A DNA stretch of 64,000 nt from Gigaspora margarita (GCA_009809945.1 WTPW01000075.1:578393-642392); one strand, 5' to 3'. Counted from the first letter of the stretch, positions 32,960 through 43,860 are shown. Made by a program: numbers and translations. The notes: generated by a model from the sequence alone, not told the origin.

Positions 32960-33390
32960 AAGGATGAACATAAGGCATTCTATTATTATCAAACAAGTCA
33001 GGCGAAGTAGGGTTTAATTCAGGTTTATACATTTAATTTATTATTTAAATCTTTTGTTTCAAACTTTTTTATTTTTTTTAATGCAATTTATTTTCAACTA
33101 CTATTCTATATTATTCATCATATATCTTGATTAAAAAAAACAAACACAAGGCACTCTATTCATTTCAAAAAAATTAGTGGATAAGAAGAACACTAGCAGA
33201 ACATATTAAGTTTGATATTGTTATCGAAGTGGAATTTGAATTGAAAAGGACAAACATAGGGCATTCTATTTATTATCAAAAAATTAGTAAAGGTGGGGAG
33301 TGCTAGTTTAACTATGCCATTATCAAAACAGAATTAGAGTTGAAAAGGGCGAATATAAGGCATTCCATTTATCAAACAAGTCAGGTCAAT
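32960..33390 (+). repeat. Degenerate tandem repeat around AACATAAGGCATTCTATT
   Basis: Motif starts near 32969, 33144, 33252 and 33354, with TCAAACAAGTCAGG or TCAAAAAATTAGT following and GAAAAGG..GAACATA preceding. Spacing is uneven (about 175, 108, 102 bp). Confidence 0.6.
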
Positions 33391-34129
33391 ATTTTTATTC
33401 ACAATCATTAAAAGTATTTACCATATTACCGGTACTAGTATTATTATATAAATAAAGCTTTCAATTCAAAATAAATAAGATTTATGAAAAACTGAATTCA
33501 AAATAAAAAATGCATGCTCAGGTACCCAAATATATACTTGACCACCATAAGCGCACTTTTTTATTATTCTCTATATGTACATTATTAAAGTGCAGTCCTA
33601 AGGGCATGCACTTACTTAAAGAGGTCTAACCGTACATTGCTAATTTATTTTGAAATCAGAAACCTGAACCTTAATTCTGAATTACAAATAAATATATTAA
33701 CCTAAATGGCTTATTTTTAATTAAATGTTTGCCTATTAATAATAAATATAAATAAATTAATTAGTGAATAAATACTATATTATAACATTTTTTATAAATC
33801 TAAACAGATCTAAACAGATTACATATATACTTCAAATAATAAGTTTTCCCTTATTTTTTACTCACTATATTTCTATAATATATTTACATATTTATTACTA
33901 TGTTTATTTAATTTCTACTACTTTCTAAAAATGAGAAATGGGTTTTGAGTAGGAGAAATGGGTTGTCTTATGTTTTGTTGTTTTTTTTAGGTAGGGAAAT
34001 AAATTTGACATCAAATTTTTTTAATTTTATCCAATAATCATGTGATTTTTTGCAGATTTGTGAATATTTTTGGAGGTTCAATTCTGCAGATCGGTGCATA
34101 TGAGTATAAATAATTTAAATAATTCAATA

Positions 34130-35412
34130 TTTAATTAAGCCATTTGAAATTAATTTTCAGTTAACATCATCTCTCCTCTCCCCTTTGATATCCCAGTAAA
34201 ATGAACATATAAAAAAAGTAAAATTAAAAATACAAATACTGTATACCTGTGAAATGTATTGAAGGGGTGTATTTTCGAATTTCAGCCTAAATTAAGCTTA
34301 ATTCAGGCTGAAATTTGTAATATTCCCTATGCATTATTTTGTGGTTATACAGCATATATAAAATAAAAAAGACAATTATCTTTCATCACTAGTGCGATGC
34401 ATCGCTACTCCCTGATTGACCAATCATTTTGTTTGTTTTGATTTTACATTAATCAAAACAAAACAAATAGGGCTAGGTTAAGATAGAGTTAGGGGTTGGT
34501 TGGGGCAATAAGTTTGATGATCTCCTAACCCAAAATTTCACAACAAATTTTTTTGTTAAGAAAAAATTGTAGTTTCATAGTCAAAATTTTAAGTTAGAAG
34601 TAATTTTTTAAAAAATTGTTTTTTCGCTTTGATTTCATATTATACCTGATCCTGTATCCCAATTGGTCAATCAGAGGGTGGCGATGCATCACACTGGCAA
34701 TGAATAATAACTCTCAATAAAAAAATAATTTAAAAAAATAAAAAAATATAAATAATAAAAATAAACATATATGTTTATTTCATTTTGCAATGAAATGATT
34801 TAAGAAAAACTGCTGGAAAAAGAACTTCCAAAGTGTTTTTTTATTCGATTATGAAGAGTTAGAGAACTAGTATTAATGAGTATGAAGAAATATTTAAACA
34901 AATATGTAACTTTTACAGAAATAACAATTATTCGAATTGATACTTTTTTACATTAATTTTTAAGTCATTTAATCAATGATTTATTTCATTCAATAAGAGT
35001 CAAAATTTATATTTGGCCAATAGGAACTTTGGGGAATTAGTAAATCCAAAATTGATCTGTGATCACTTCACAGATCTGATCATGAGATCATGAGAATTTT
35101 AGCTATAAAAATTGTAAGTACTAAGTTCTTTTTCTCAGATGAATGCATTATATAATTTATTATTTATTTATTAATTTATTTTTTTTCTCATCTCTTTTGT
35201 AAGAGGAATGTAATGCTAACTACTGAATCAAATTTATCTGATCTAATTAGAACTCACCTAGAATCTCTAGACTAAATTTAACTTAAAATCAATTTTTTAT
35301 AATAGATTTACTACTTTAAAAATAGGTTGTCCATTTTATATGTTCATTTCATTTGCCTTACCTTCTGAGATTCTAAAAAGTGATATTATCTGAAAAATTA
35401 GCTTTGAATAGC
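34130..35412. mobile_element. Decayed PIF-like element with inner insertion
   Basis: Left: GCCATTTGAAATTAATTTTC, then AAAATGAACATATAAAA. Right: the inverse, TTATATGTTCATTTCATTTG then GAAAAATTAGCTTTGAATAG. This is the same arrangement as 26331-26571, expanded by more than 1 kb of other sequence including the hairpin at 34387-34697. Confidence 0.5.
34387..34697. mobile_element. Hairpin with TAGTGCGATGCATCGC ends
   Basis: Left end TAGTGCGATGCATCGCTACT then CTGATTGACCAAT. Right end, inverse: ATTGGTCAATCAGAGGGTGG then CGATGCATCACACTG. The YAGTG start suggests hAT, but no 8-bp duplication is visible. GCGATGCATCGC keeps its CpGs in an otherwise CpG-poor area. Confidence 0.6.
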
Positions 35413-37035
35413 CCAAAAATTAATACATAAACTACATTTATTAATATATTAATAATTTGATATGTTAAATATTTATTATTAAAATTTATATTAATTGTAA
35501 TATAGACTAATATTAAAAAAACATCAAATATAACTACAAAAGCAACTTTATTATATAAATACTGTACGCACTGTACATACTGTATATTAAAAAATTTGGA
35601 TATTATACATCACTAATTGTATCTATGATATAAACAATATTATTATTAGACAAGACCCATTCAATTCAGTGGTTTACATTACCTCTTTTTTGAGCTCTCT
35701 TATAAGAAAAGTGGTTTGTGTATAGTATGAGAAAACAGTGTATGTGCATGAAATAGTATGGATCATATAGCACATATAGGCATGTTTTACAAAATCGTAC
35801 AGTTAAAAATGATATGGACACTATGGTAATGGGTGGCATGTTATATTATGTTACACAAAATAGTATGTATTGTCCTAATTTCATGGAATGGCACATGTTA
35901 AAAGTGACATGTGCTAGCTTGTTCACAGAGTACAATAAGAGCAAAGGATCATAAACAATTTTTTTAAAAAAAAATTGCAATATATCAAAAACTCACAAGT
36001 AAGCCTGCTCTGGATAGCTTAAGAAAAAAAATTTCTTGCAAGATTTTACATATTTGCAGTTGCTTTAGTTTCCAGATATATATATACTTCAACTATTATC
36101 CAGTCCTCTTCTAATAAAATATCTATTGGAAAGTAGACCATAAATTTATATTCATTTATCTATTCTATTCACATGCCATCAGTTCTGTGCAATTGGCTTA
36201 GCAAACTGCTACAAAAGGCATGTACGGTTTACATGATTTGGATGAACACAGTTCACTAATTCTGTGCCAACTCAAACTATACATGTGCAAACCTGGAGCA
36301 TAGCATTTGCCACTCAACTACATGCCTATACACTATTTTTCCATGTGATTCCAGACCACTTTTTTATAGAGCCCTCTCTCTCTATTAGTAAAAAATTTTA
36401 AATATACATATTTATATTATAAATTTGGTCAGAGAGTATAATGCCAAGTGGAATTAAGATTAGAATTGTAAGGTTCTGAAACTTTCTGAAAAAAAAGAAT
36501 AAACATAAAAGACAAGCAAAGGCAGCTTGGCAATTTTCTATTTAAAAAAAAATTATTAAAATTTACTATGTATGCATTCTATTTTCTCTTCTCCCTGAGA
36601 AAAAATGTAATATAAATAGTAATATGCCATGTACAGTACTATACACAAATACTGTACTGTATGTACTATATGCTAAAATTTTTGCTAATCATTTATTAAA
36701 AGGGGCCTGATAGAAATATTAATATGGAAATTGACCATTCATATTTGTTAATTTGATCAACATAAAATTTCCAAAGTTTTTGCTAGATAAATTAAATATA
36801 TTAAGGTTTTTTCTTATATATATAATTATATATTTATATAGATTATATAACTTATATCTTATAAATATATAAGTGTTTGTGGGGCAGCATTGGCACCTGT
36901 AGAGATCACATTTTTTAGAATATAAAAGGCACACAAAAAAATTAACAAATAAGACTGCACTAGGTATCATCATAGTGATCTTATTAGTTGCTATAAAAAT
37001 TTTTCAAAATATACTTACTATTATTGCATGCAGTA
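35413..37035. other. Decayed stretch with two hAT-T end fragments
   Basis: Fragments of the hAT-T family lie at about 35555-35615 (CTGTACGCACTGTACATACT, then ACATCACTA) and 36618-36800 (TAGTAATATGCCATGTACAG, then CTAAAATTTTTGCTAATCAT). The second continues with the TTTGTTAATTTGATCAACA motif also seen after 27600. No gene is supported. Confidence 0.55.
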
Positions 37036-37039
37036 TGCA

Positions 37040-38217
37040 GTTAAAGTTGTTTGCTTGCATTAAAATTATTTAAGTCCTGGAAATTGTTATTCAAGTGATA
37101 TACAGTATGTGAATAAGGTTGAGTTTGTTTATATTAAGTAAGTTAGCAATTTATATTATGACTTTCAAAGATGAGATAGTTGTATTGATGTTATTATAAT
37201 TTCCTTCATGAATTATTATAAAAAATTTGCTATACAAACTTACTTGATGCATAATATATAATTAAAGGTTGTTAGCTTGCATTGAATTATTGGATTACTA
37301 TTGCAAAAAAAAATTTACTAGTAATAACAAAACAGTATGCAGTGGAATTATCATAATTTCTATTATGAATTACTATAAAAATCTATTACAAAACTCTGAT
37401 CCTTAAACCATAGTTAAGATTGAGTTTCATTGATATTATTGTAATTTCAATTATGAATTACTGTTAAAATTCTCTCACAGAATTTGCTCACTATTCTAAT
37501 AATCATAGTAATAGTTAGGGTTAAATTTGTTTGCATTGGATCATTAATTCGTGATCCGTATACCAAACAGGGGCTGCATATATTACCATATATAGTAAAA
37601 TTGGGGAAAATCAATTATTGTTTATCAAATTTCTGGAATCTGGCACTGACAGAGCAATAACGATTTTTTTTACTAAGCTAACCTTACTTCTCCACTAATT
37701 GAAAGTTGTAGAGCACATTATTGCGATTCTAATGGTGGTAAAATCATTAAAATTGGACCAGTAGACCACAAGATATCGTTAAAAAACGTTTCGCGACCAT
37801 ATAGAGTTTCTATGTAAACAATATTATTGTTTACATAGAAACTCTATATGGTCGCGAAACGTTTTTTAACGATATCTTGTGGTCTACTGGTCCAATTTTA
37901 ATGATTTTACCACCATTAGAATCGCAATAATGTGCTCTACAACTTTCAATTAGTGGAGAAGTAAGGTTAGCTTAGTAAAAAAATCGTTATTGCTCTGTCA
38001 GTGCCAGATTCCAGAAATTTGATAAACAATAATTGATTTTCCCCATATATTACTATAGATTTTTACTGTTTGGCATATGGATCACGAATTAAGGTTTCTA
38101 TCATATGTTATTGTAAAAAAATTCTGTTACAAACCTTAATATTCTGGCAATTTATAGTAAAAAATTCTTGTATAAAACTTACTGCTATTCTTATAATTAG
38201 GGTTGAGTTAGTTCACA
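37040..38217. repeat. Tandem duplication, copy 1
   Basis: Shares ordered motifs with 38391-39530 at an offset of about 1324 bp: GTGAATAAGGTTGAGTTT, CAAACTTACTTGATG, TCTCTCACAGNATTTGCTCA, TTTCTATCATRTGTTATT, ACCTTAATATTCTGGCAAT. Both copies also contain shorter internal repeats of the form TTATGAATTACTATAAAAAT. The hairpin at 37544-38092 is present only in this copy. Confidence 0.85.
37544..38092. mobile_element. Very well preserved PAL-D hairpin, 549 bp
   Basis: The ends are TTAATTCGTGATCCGTATAC and the inverse (CACGAATTAA). From about 37610 to 38040 the two arms look almost identical, including CpG-rich CGTTTCGCGACC. They carry the shared core module AAAGTTGTAGAGCAC ... CTAATGGTGGTAAAATCATT ... 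CCAGTAGACCACAAGATAT. Other members (47035-47752, 49984-50283, 59985-60430) are much more decayed. No coding. Confidence 0.85.
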
Positions 38218-38220
38218 CTA

Positions 38221-38388
38221 AACAAAGTTGATTTTTTATTTTACTTATTTGGAATTTAAAACATAGGTTGAACTTTTTTACATTTACTGTAAATAGAATA
38301 ATATAATTATGCAATAAAAAAATTGGGATCTAAAAAATAAAAAAATAAAAAAAATGGGTTGGAAAACAAAATATCAACTTTGCATGGT
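38221..38388. mobile_element. PIF-like MITE, TTA target duplication
   Basis: Left: GTTCACACTAAACAAAGTTG. Right, reverse-complemented: GACCATGCAAAGTTGATATT. TTA flanks both sides (38218-38220 and 38389-38391). It lies exactly between the two copies of the 1.3-kb tandem duplication. Confidence 0.6.
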
Positions 38389-38877
38389 CTTATTGTAAGT
38401 GCTGAAAATTGCTATTTAAGTGATTTACAGTCTGTGAATAAGGTTGAGTTTATTTGTATTGGATTAAATTAGTAATTTCTATTATGAGTTACAAGTTGTA
38501 TTGAAGTTATTATAAGTTCCATCATGAATTATTATTAAAAAATTATATACAAACTTACTTGATGTTAGTTTGATTGAAATTATTGGATTACTATTATAAG
38601 TTATCAAAAAAATTCTGCTACAAACTTATTTATTATACTAGTAGTAAAAACAAAGCTGTATCTGTAGTAGAATTATTATAATTTCTACTACAAATTACTA
38701 TAAAAAACTATTAAAACTTTTTGACAATTAATGCATATTTAAGATTGAATTTCATTTATTATTGTGATTTTTATTATGAATTACTATAAAAATTCTCTCA
38801 CAGTATTTGCTCACTATTCTAATAATCATAGTAAGTAATTAAGGTTAAATTTGTGTATTAGAATTATCAAGGCAAGG

Positions 38878-39185
38878 TTGTGAATAGACAATAGACAAGC
38901 CAATAGATTCAATAGACAGTCTAATAGCTAATAATGTCTAATCAAAGCTATTAGATAATAAACAAATAAAATATAGTTTAAAGTAATCTGATTGGTTAAT
39001 TTCAGAAATTATGATCTAGCTAATAAAAGTACTAAATTAGACTGATAGACCAATAGACAAGTTAATTTATGAATAGACATATTGTCTAATTAAATTTTTA
39101 TTTAAATAGATATTGTCTATTCTTAACCAAATTAAATAGGCATTAGACAATTAGACCATTAGACAATTAGACATTAGACAATTAA
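38878..39185. repeat. AATAGACAA / TTAGACAAT degenerate repeat
   Basis: AATAGACAATAGACAAGCCA at the left and CATTAGACAATTAGACCATT at the right, with inverse TATTGTCTAATT / TATTGTCTATTC between. It occupies nearly the same site in copy 2 that the PAL-D hairpin occupies in copy 1. Confidence 0.65.
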
Positions 39186-39263
39186 ATTTTTGATTAGGCT
39201 ATATCTATTTACAATCTGCATTAAGTTTCTATCATGTGTTATTATAAAAACTTCTGTTACAAA

Positions 39264-39453
39264 TAGTAATGGCACTGAAATTGATCTTTGAAAAAGGCCT
39301 ATTTCATCTTCATAAGAGGTAATTAAAATTTTTATAAAGAATAGAAAAAGTATCAAATAATTTCATCTTTTAAGTAAAATAGATCAAAAACAATTTCATC
39401 TTCAAATTTTAATTTTGGGGTTTAGAACCTGAAATAATTTATTCTCATGTATA
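39264..39453. mobile_element. 190-bp insertion with 8-bp flanking repeat
   Basis: It is flanked by GTTACAAA (39256-39263) and GATACAAA (39454-39461). Copy 1 of the duplication reads CTGTTACAAACCTTAATATT without interruption at the same place. Termini start TAGTAATG on the left and TATACATG (inverse) on the right, so hAT is possible but unproven. Confidence 0.7.
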
Positions 39454-39530
39454 GATACAAACCTTAATATTCTGGCAATATACAGTAAAAAATTTTTGTA
39501 CAATACTTGCTGATATTCTATGGTGCTCCA

Positions 39531-40127
39531 AATTACTTCACATCAAATGCACCAAATTTGGGATATATATAAATGCTTTTTAGCCAATCAGAAGTCGTTA
39601 TATACTAATCCTAATTGGATAAAAAATTATAAATATTAAATGCAGCATATAAAAAATCCATCTAATTGAATGTCAGTTCTTGAAATTTTATTGGCCTCTG
39701 GGTAGAAGCCAGAGGGTTTAAATAGGCAATTCCATAGTTGGGTTGTAGGTATGGCAGCTAGTGTGGAATGACACCAAAAGTGTAAGTGGCTGGTTGTACT
39801 CTCGTTATACAAATGTAATATGTGGCGTGGTCGTTATGACTGGGCCAACCCATTTGTACCAATAAAGTGCCAGGGTACCTAAGTGGTCACCTTAATATNA
39901 GATATATATCGATTTTTAGCCAGTTAATCGATAGATATCATTATTTTTTAATCGATATAAAATGATTAACTGTTATATATCGATCAATATCTATATAAAA
40001 AATAACTGATGAGAACAACCCTAGTTAATAGATTTGTTGGGATACTGTGACTACATAGCAGAACAAAAACAATATCAAACATTTAATAAACATTACTTAA
40101 ATTCTGGCAGTTGCAGTTATATATATA

Positions 40128-40168
<41 letters not shown>

Positions 40169-40180
40169 ATTGGCCTCTTA
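39531..40180. other. GC-richer block and poly-A run
   Basis: At about 39690-39890 the base composition rises (GGCCTCTGGGTAGAAGCC, GGGCCAACCCATTTGTACC, then AATAAAG). It resembles the 3' untranslated part of a retroelement on the plus strand, but I cannot name it. A TATATCGAT-type palindrome follows (39905-39985). Thirty-one A's run at 40136-40166. One ambiguous base is at 39899. Confidence 0.45.
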
Positions 40181-40389
40181 TAGTGAATGTTCAATATGAA
40201 ATTGCAATAAATTATATAACAAGTTGCTAACAAAAATGATTATATTTGATCAATTTTACCAGAAGTAATTTACTTCAAAGAACTAACTTTTTCTAAAGTT
40301 TTGTTAGCTGTTTACTATAAAAATTTACTTTATATCTATCTAATGTTAATTCACTCATTTCAAACTGAATACTTTAATTCTAAATCCAA

Positions 40390-42420
40390 ACCTTGCTTAT
40401 TTTCTATCTTGAGCAAGAAATTATAATTGAGAAAGCTCAACAATTTAACTATACTACTAACACTATTTTCATAATACATTGGAATATAGAAACTAATTAT
40501 AGTATTACATCTCTATACTTTACTTCTTATATATATTGCACCTCCTGCTTAGTATGCTTTCTAAATTCAAATAGACTTCAGAACACCTGCACTTTAGATA
40601 TATCAGCTACTCTATCTACTAAATTCTTGGGTAGAAAAATCTATACTCAACTTACAAACAAACTTCAACTAATTGCTAATCACCTTGATCTACTATATTC
40701 TATTGCATCTTGCTATTTTATAATACTCCTCTCCTAAACCAAATTATAATATACAATAATTCTATTTTAGATATTTTTTTAACTTCTTTAGCTACTACAA
40801 AACTTCAATCTATAGCACAATCTAACTTTCTACTCTCAAAATTTTGTTCTATACTAATAGTTCTGTTATTAATATAAGATGTTTCATGGGAATTGCATGG
40901 ATTCAAGTTTTTAATAACTACTGTATATTCCCAAAAATAAGCTACTCCAAAAATAAGCTACTCCTGATTTTTTTCAAAAATCTCAAAAAACGTATTAGCA
41001 GTTGCTACATATATACATCCAAATTTTACTAGTAAATCTCAAAAATGCCATTAGTAAACTTGTTTAGAGCATCAAAATACACTTATAATAAAAATTTTAT
41101 GTTATTTGGACAACTTTTTATTAGTATGTTTTTCAATTTTTCAAAAAATTCAACATTTCGAAAGTAGGCTACACCACGATTTTCAGTATAATTTTTGGTC
41201 CAAAAAAGGTAGCTTATTTTTGGGAATATATGGTATATTTCTCACTCTTTCTCTGTACAACTTTAAAACTGGTTATCTTTATACAAAGCTAAACTAATTG
41301 CTATACTAATTGCAATTAGTACTTGCCTCCAAGATAGTAATATAGACATATATACTAATTCTTAATCCATTATTTCAAAATACAATACACTTACTTTACA
41401 TATATAAAATCACAACAACTATATTCATACAACTACTGGACTATTTGGCATACTCTTCTTAATCTTATCAAATTATATTTTCTTAATATTATACTATACA
41501 AAGTGCAAGTACATAGCAATAATACAACAATAAAGCTAATAACTTGCAAAAAACCATTTTTTCTCACCTATTCTAGAATTTCAGTTCTATAATATTTATA
41601 ACCCTTCTTACTTTTATTTACAAAAATATAATATTGAACAACCAACATACTGTGCTATAAAAAATATCTATAATGCACATACTATTGCTATATGGCCCTT
41701 TCAATATAGAATTTAACAAATTATTCCTCCTCTCAACAAATTGATTGGAATTCAACTTGGTTATATCTTAATTAAAACTACAAGCATATCTATAACTATA
41801 CTAACTTTTAACTTAATTTTCAAAAATCATTCTGAATTAAATATATACTACATATACTTTTTACTTTTTCTATTTTCTCTCTACAAGCCCTTTTTTCTAT
41901 TACATCCTACTTGTATTATATGCAATCAAACAAATTACCAACTCTACTAGCTACTTTGCCCATATTCAAATAATATATCAAATATTATTCAAAATACAAT
42001 CAAAAATTTTTAGTTCTTAGGCTTATTAGATATATCATCTACTAAACTACAGTAACTCTATAATGATTTTATAACACACTACTGCTTTTCTCCTATACAA
42101 TATATACCTTTTAATACTATATCCTTCTATACTACAATCTAGGGCTTTATTCCTATATTACTAATTAGCATTGTATCTCAATATACTTCTTAACAAAAAT
42201 GCATCTAATACTATAATTAAACTTCCTTTGCTCATCTTACAAAAAATTTGTGAAAAGTTATAGAAATTATACTATATAAAACTTTGCATACTAAAAATCT
42301 TTACAAGATCTATTACAACAACCTCTTTATTTTATATATACTAAATTTTTATATATAGTTTCTAACAACAAAGCTCTATATTAGTCAACCAATTTGTTAT
42401 ACTATTTTAAATAAGTTTTT
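40390..42420 (+). pseudogene. LINE relic: RNase H domain and C-terminal part of the polyprotein
   Basis: Plus-strand reading frames are partly open over 2 kb. FYTNSSVIN..CFMGIAWIQV (40847-40915) aligns with the start of a type-I RNase H domain (expected TDGS). SLYKAKLIAILIAIST (41264-41311) aligns with the helix carrying the second acidic residue (expected AE). DIYTNS (41344-41361) aligns with the third (expected TDS). KVQVHSNNT (41500-41526) fits the later KxxxHSGN-like block. Near 41903-41935, HPTCIICNQTN fits the Cys-rich motif that often closes LINE polyproteins. The upstream 114-codon open frame (40393-40737) may be the linker after the reverse transcriptase, which is not visible. All expected catalytic acids are changed (D to N, E to K), each explained by a G-to-A transition. 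A PAL-B hairpin interrupts the domain (40919-41235). The family is my assignment by motif; no search was run. Confidence 0.65.
40919..41235. mobile_element. PAL-B MITE inside the RNase H relic, TA target duplication
   Basis: The ends are CTGTATATTCCCAAAAATAA and, reverse-complemented, CCATATATTCCCAAAAATAA, both then GCTACY. TA flanks both sides (40919-40920 and 41234-41235). RNase H codons stop at its left edge and resume at its right edge in the same frame, though its length (315 bp with one TA) is a multiple of three, so frame alone is not decisive. Relatives: 50903-51458, 54435-55011 and a short form at 54305-54412. TA plus CYNTATATT ends suggest Tc1/mariner. Confidence 0.8.
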
Positions 42421-42439
42421 TATTATATATAAATTAATG

Positions 42440-42832
42440 GTTGTACTTGGCCAAAAAAAATGTTACTTGGTTAACTGGCTAGTAAACCCACAGGTTACTC
42501 AGGTAATCAATAATATACCCAGTATAAAAACTTTACCTGAGTAAGCTGCCATGTGATTGGTTACATGAATTGTTGTAGCCAATCGAATTTTATATTTGTT
42601 ATATTATATAATCTGTTTAGCGACATACAACAGGTATTTTAAGTTATAGTATATAAAAGCCTTATGTTTGATAATACCTATTAGTTACAATTCATTATTA
42701 ATATTTGATTACCCAGGCATTATTTGGGTCTTCCTACTTTGGTATTACCCAGATACAGTATATCTACCTGGGTATTACTTGGGTAGGTATTACTCAGGTG
42801 AATCTACTCGGGTAGCTCTAGTTATTACCCGG
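42440..42832. repeat. Degenerate TACCCGGGTA repeats, left block
   Basis: GGTTAACTGGCTAGTAAACC, CAGGTTACTCAGGTAATC and many TTACCCAGGTA/TACCTGGGTATT units. The block resumes at 43797-43860 (CAGTTAACCACGGGTAACTC), so the PIF-like element at 42836-43793 inserted into it. Confidence 0.6.
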
Positions 42833-42835
42833 TTA

Positions 42836-43793
42836 GAGGAGCGCCATTTATCATCTGATTTTTAGGGTGGGGGAGGGTCAGACAATTATCAGGTCCTAAT
42901 AGCAGATAACTTTTGATTGGCTAAAATTATTAAAATTTTTTAAAATTTTTTAAAATTTTTAAAATTTAATATTAAATAACTCTTGAACCAGTGATCTGTT
43001 TTGGATGATTTTACTATCAAAATGTTCGCCTCAATGAGACGATTCCAACGAGCCTAAAATCGCCAGAATCCAATCACAGGATCCCAAGATCGTTATAGAT
43101 TTGTACTGCTTTAATTATATTATTTTCGTATATATTAAAAATTATTATTAAAGATCTTATAAAATTTAANNTTAAATAACTCTTGAACCAGTGATCCACT
43201 TTGGATGATTTTACTACCAAAATGCTCGTCTCAATGAGACGATTCTAATGAACCTAAAATCGTTAAATTCTGATTACGAGATCCAGAGATCGTTATATAT
43301 TTGTGTTATTTTAATATAATCTATTAAAAATAATACAAATCTATAACGATCTCTGGATCCCGTGATCAGAATTTAACGATTTTAGATTCATTAGAATTGT
43401 CTTATTGAGACGAGCATTTTGGTAGTAAACTCATCCGAATCGGATCACTGGTTCAAGAATTATTTAATGTTAAAGTTTATAAGCTCTTTAATAATAATTT
43501 TTAATATATACGAAATAATATAATTAAAGCAATACAAATCTATAACGATCTTGGGATCCTGTGATTGGATTTTGATGATTTTAGGCTCTTTGGAATCGCC
43601 TCATTGAGGCGAGCATTTTGGCAGTAAAATCATCCAAAACGGATTGCTGATTCAAGAGTTATTTAATATTAAATTTAAAAAAATTTTAAATTTTAATAAT
43701 TTTAGCCAATCAAATCACAGTATTTGATGATCAGGTGGGGGTAGGGAGGTAGCCTCTTAGTAGCAAAAAATCAGATGATAAATGGTGCTCCAC
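42836..43793. mobile_element. PIF/Harbinger-like hairpin, TTA target duplication
   Basis: The ends are GAGGAGCGCCATTTATCATC and, reverse-complemented, GTGGAGCACCATTTATCATC. TTA flanks both sides (42833-42835 and 43794-43796). Ends match 2361-3802. Each arm holds two successive copies of a core, CTCTTGAACCAGTGATC ... GATGATTTTACTACCAAAAT ... GTCTCAATGAGACGATTC ... CTAAAATCG ... GAGATCGTTATA, giving four in all. Two bases are ambiguous at 43170-43171. Confidence 0.8.
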
Positions 43794-43860
43794 TTAACCA
43801 GTTAACCACGGGTAACTCAGGTAATACCCAATTCGGGTATAATTTCTAATATAAATTTTA

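Larger units (their letters stand above)
32235..34107. mobile_element. TIR element with CATATGGGCCGATCTGCAGA ends
   Basis: The left end carries CCGATCTGCAGATC and, 60 bp in, CAAATCTGCAGATCACAT. The right end carries the inverses (GATTTTTTGCAGATTTGTG and CTGCAGATCGGTGCATATG). The interior has G/T-rich TTGTTGCTGGTGGT and CATTGGTGTC repeats (32590-32770) and AAGGCATTCTATT repeats (32960-33390). An imperfect direct repeat of about 30 bp (AAATAATTTAAATAATTNAA) flanks both ends; this is longer than expected for a target duplication and is AT-rich. Confidence 0.55.
38391..39530. repeat. Tandem duplication, copy 2
   Basis: Second copy of 37040-38217 (see there). It carries two private insertions: the TTAGACAA-rich piece at 38878-39185 and the small element at 39264-39453. 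Where copy 1 is uninterrupted, it shows the sequence before the second of these inserted. Confidence 0.85.

Noticed and set aside
38880-39185. CRISPR-like array of TTAGACAAT repeats
   Set aside because: Repeats are short, irregular and without spacers of uniform length; the context is eukaryotic transposon DNA.
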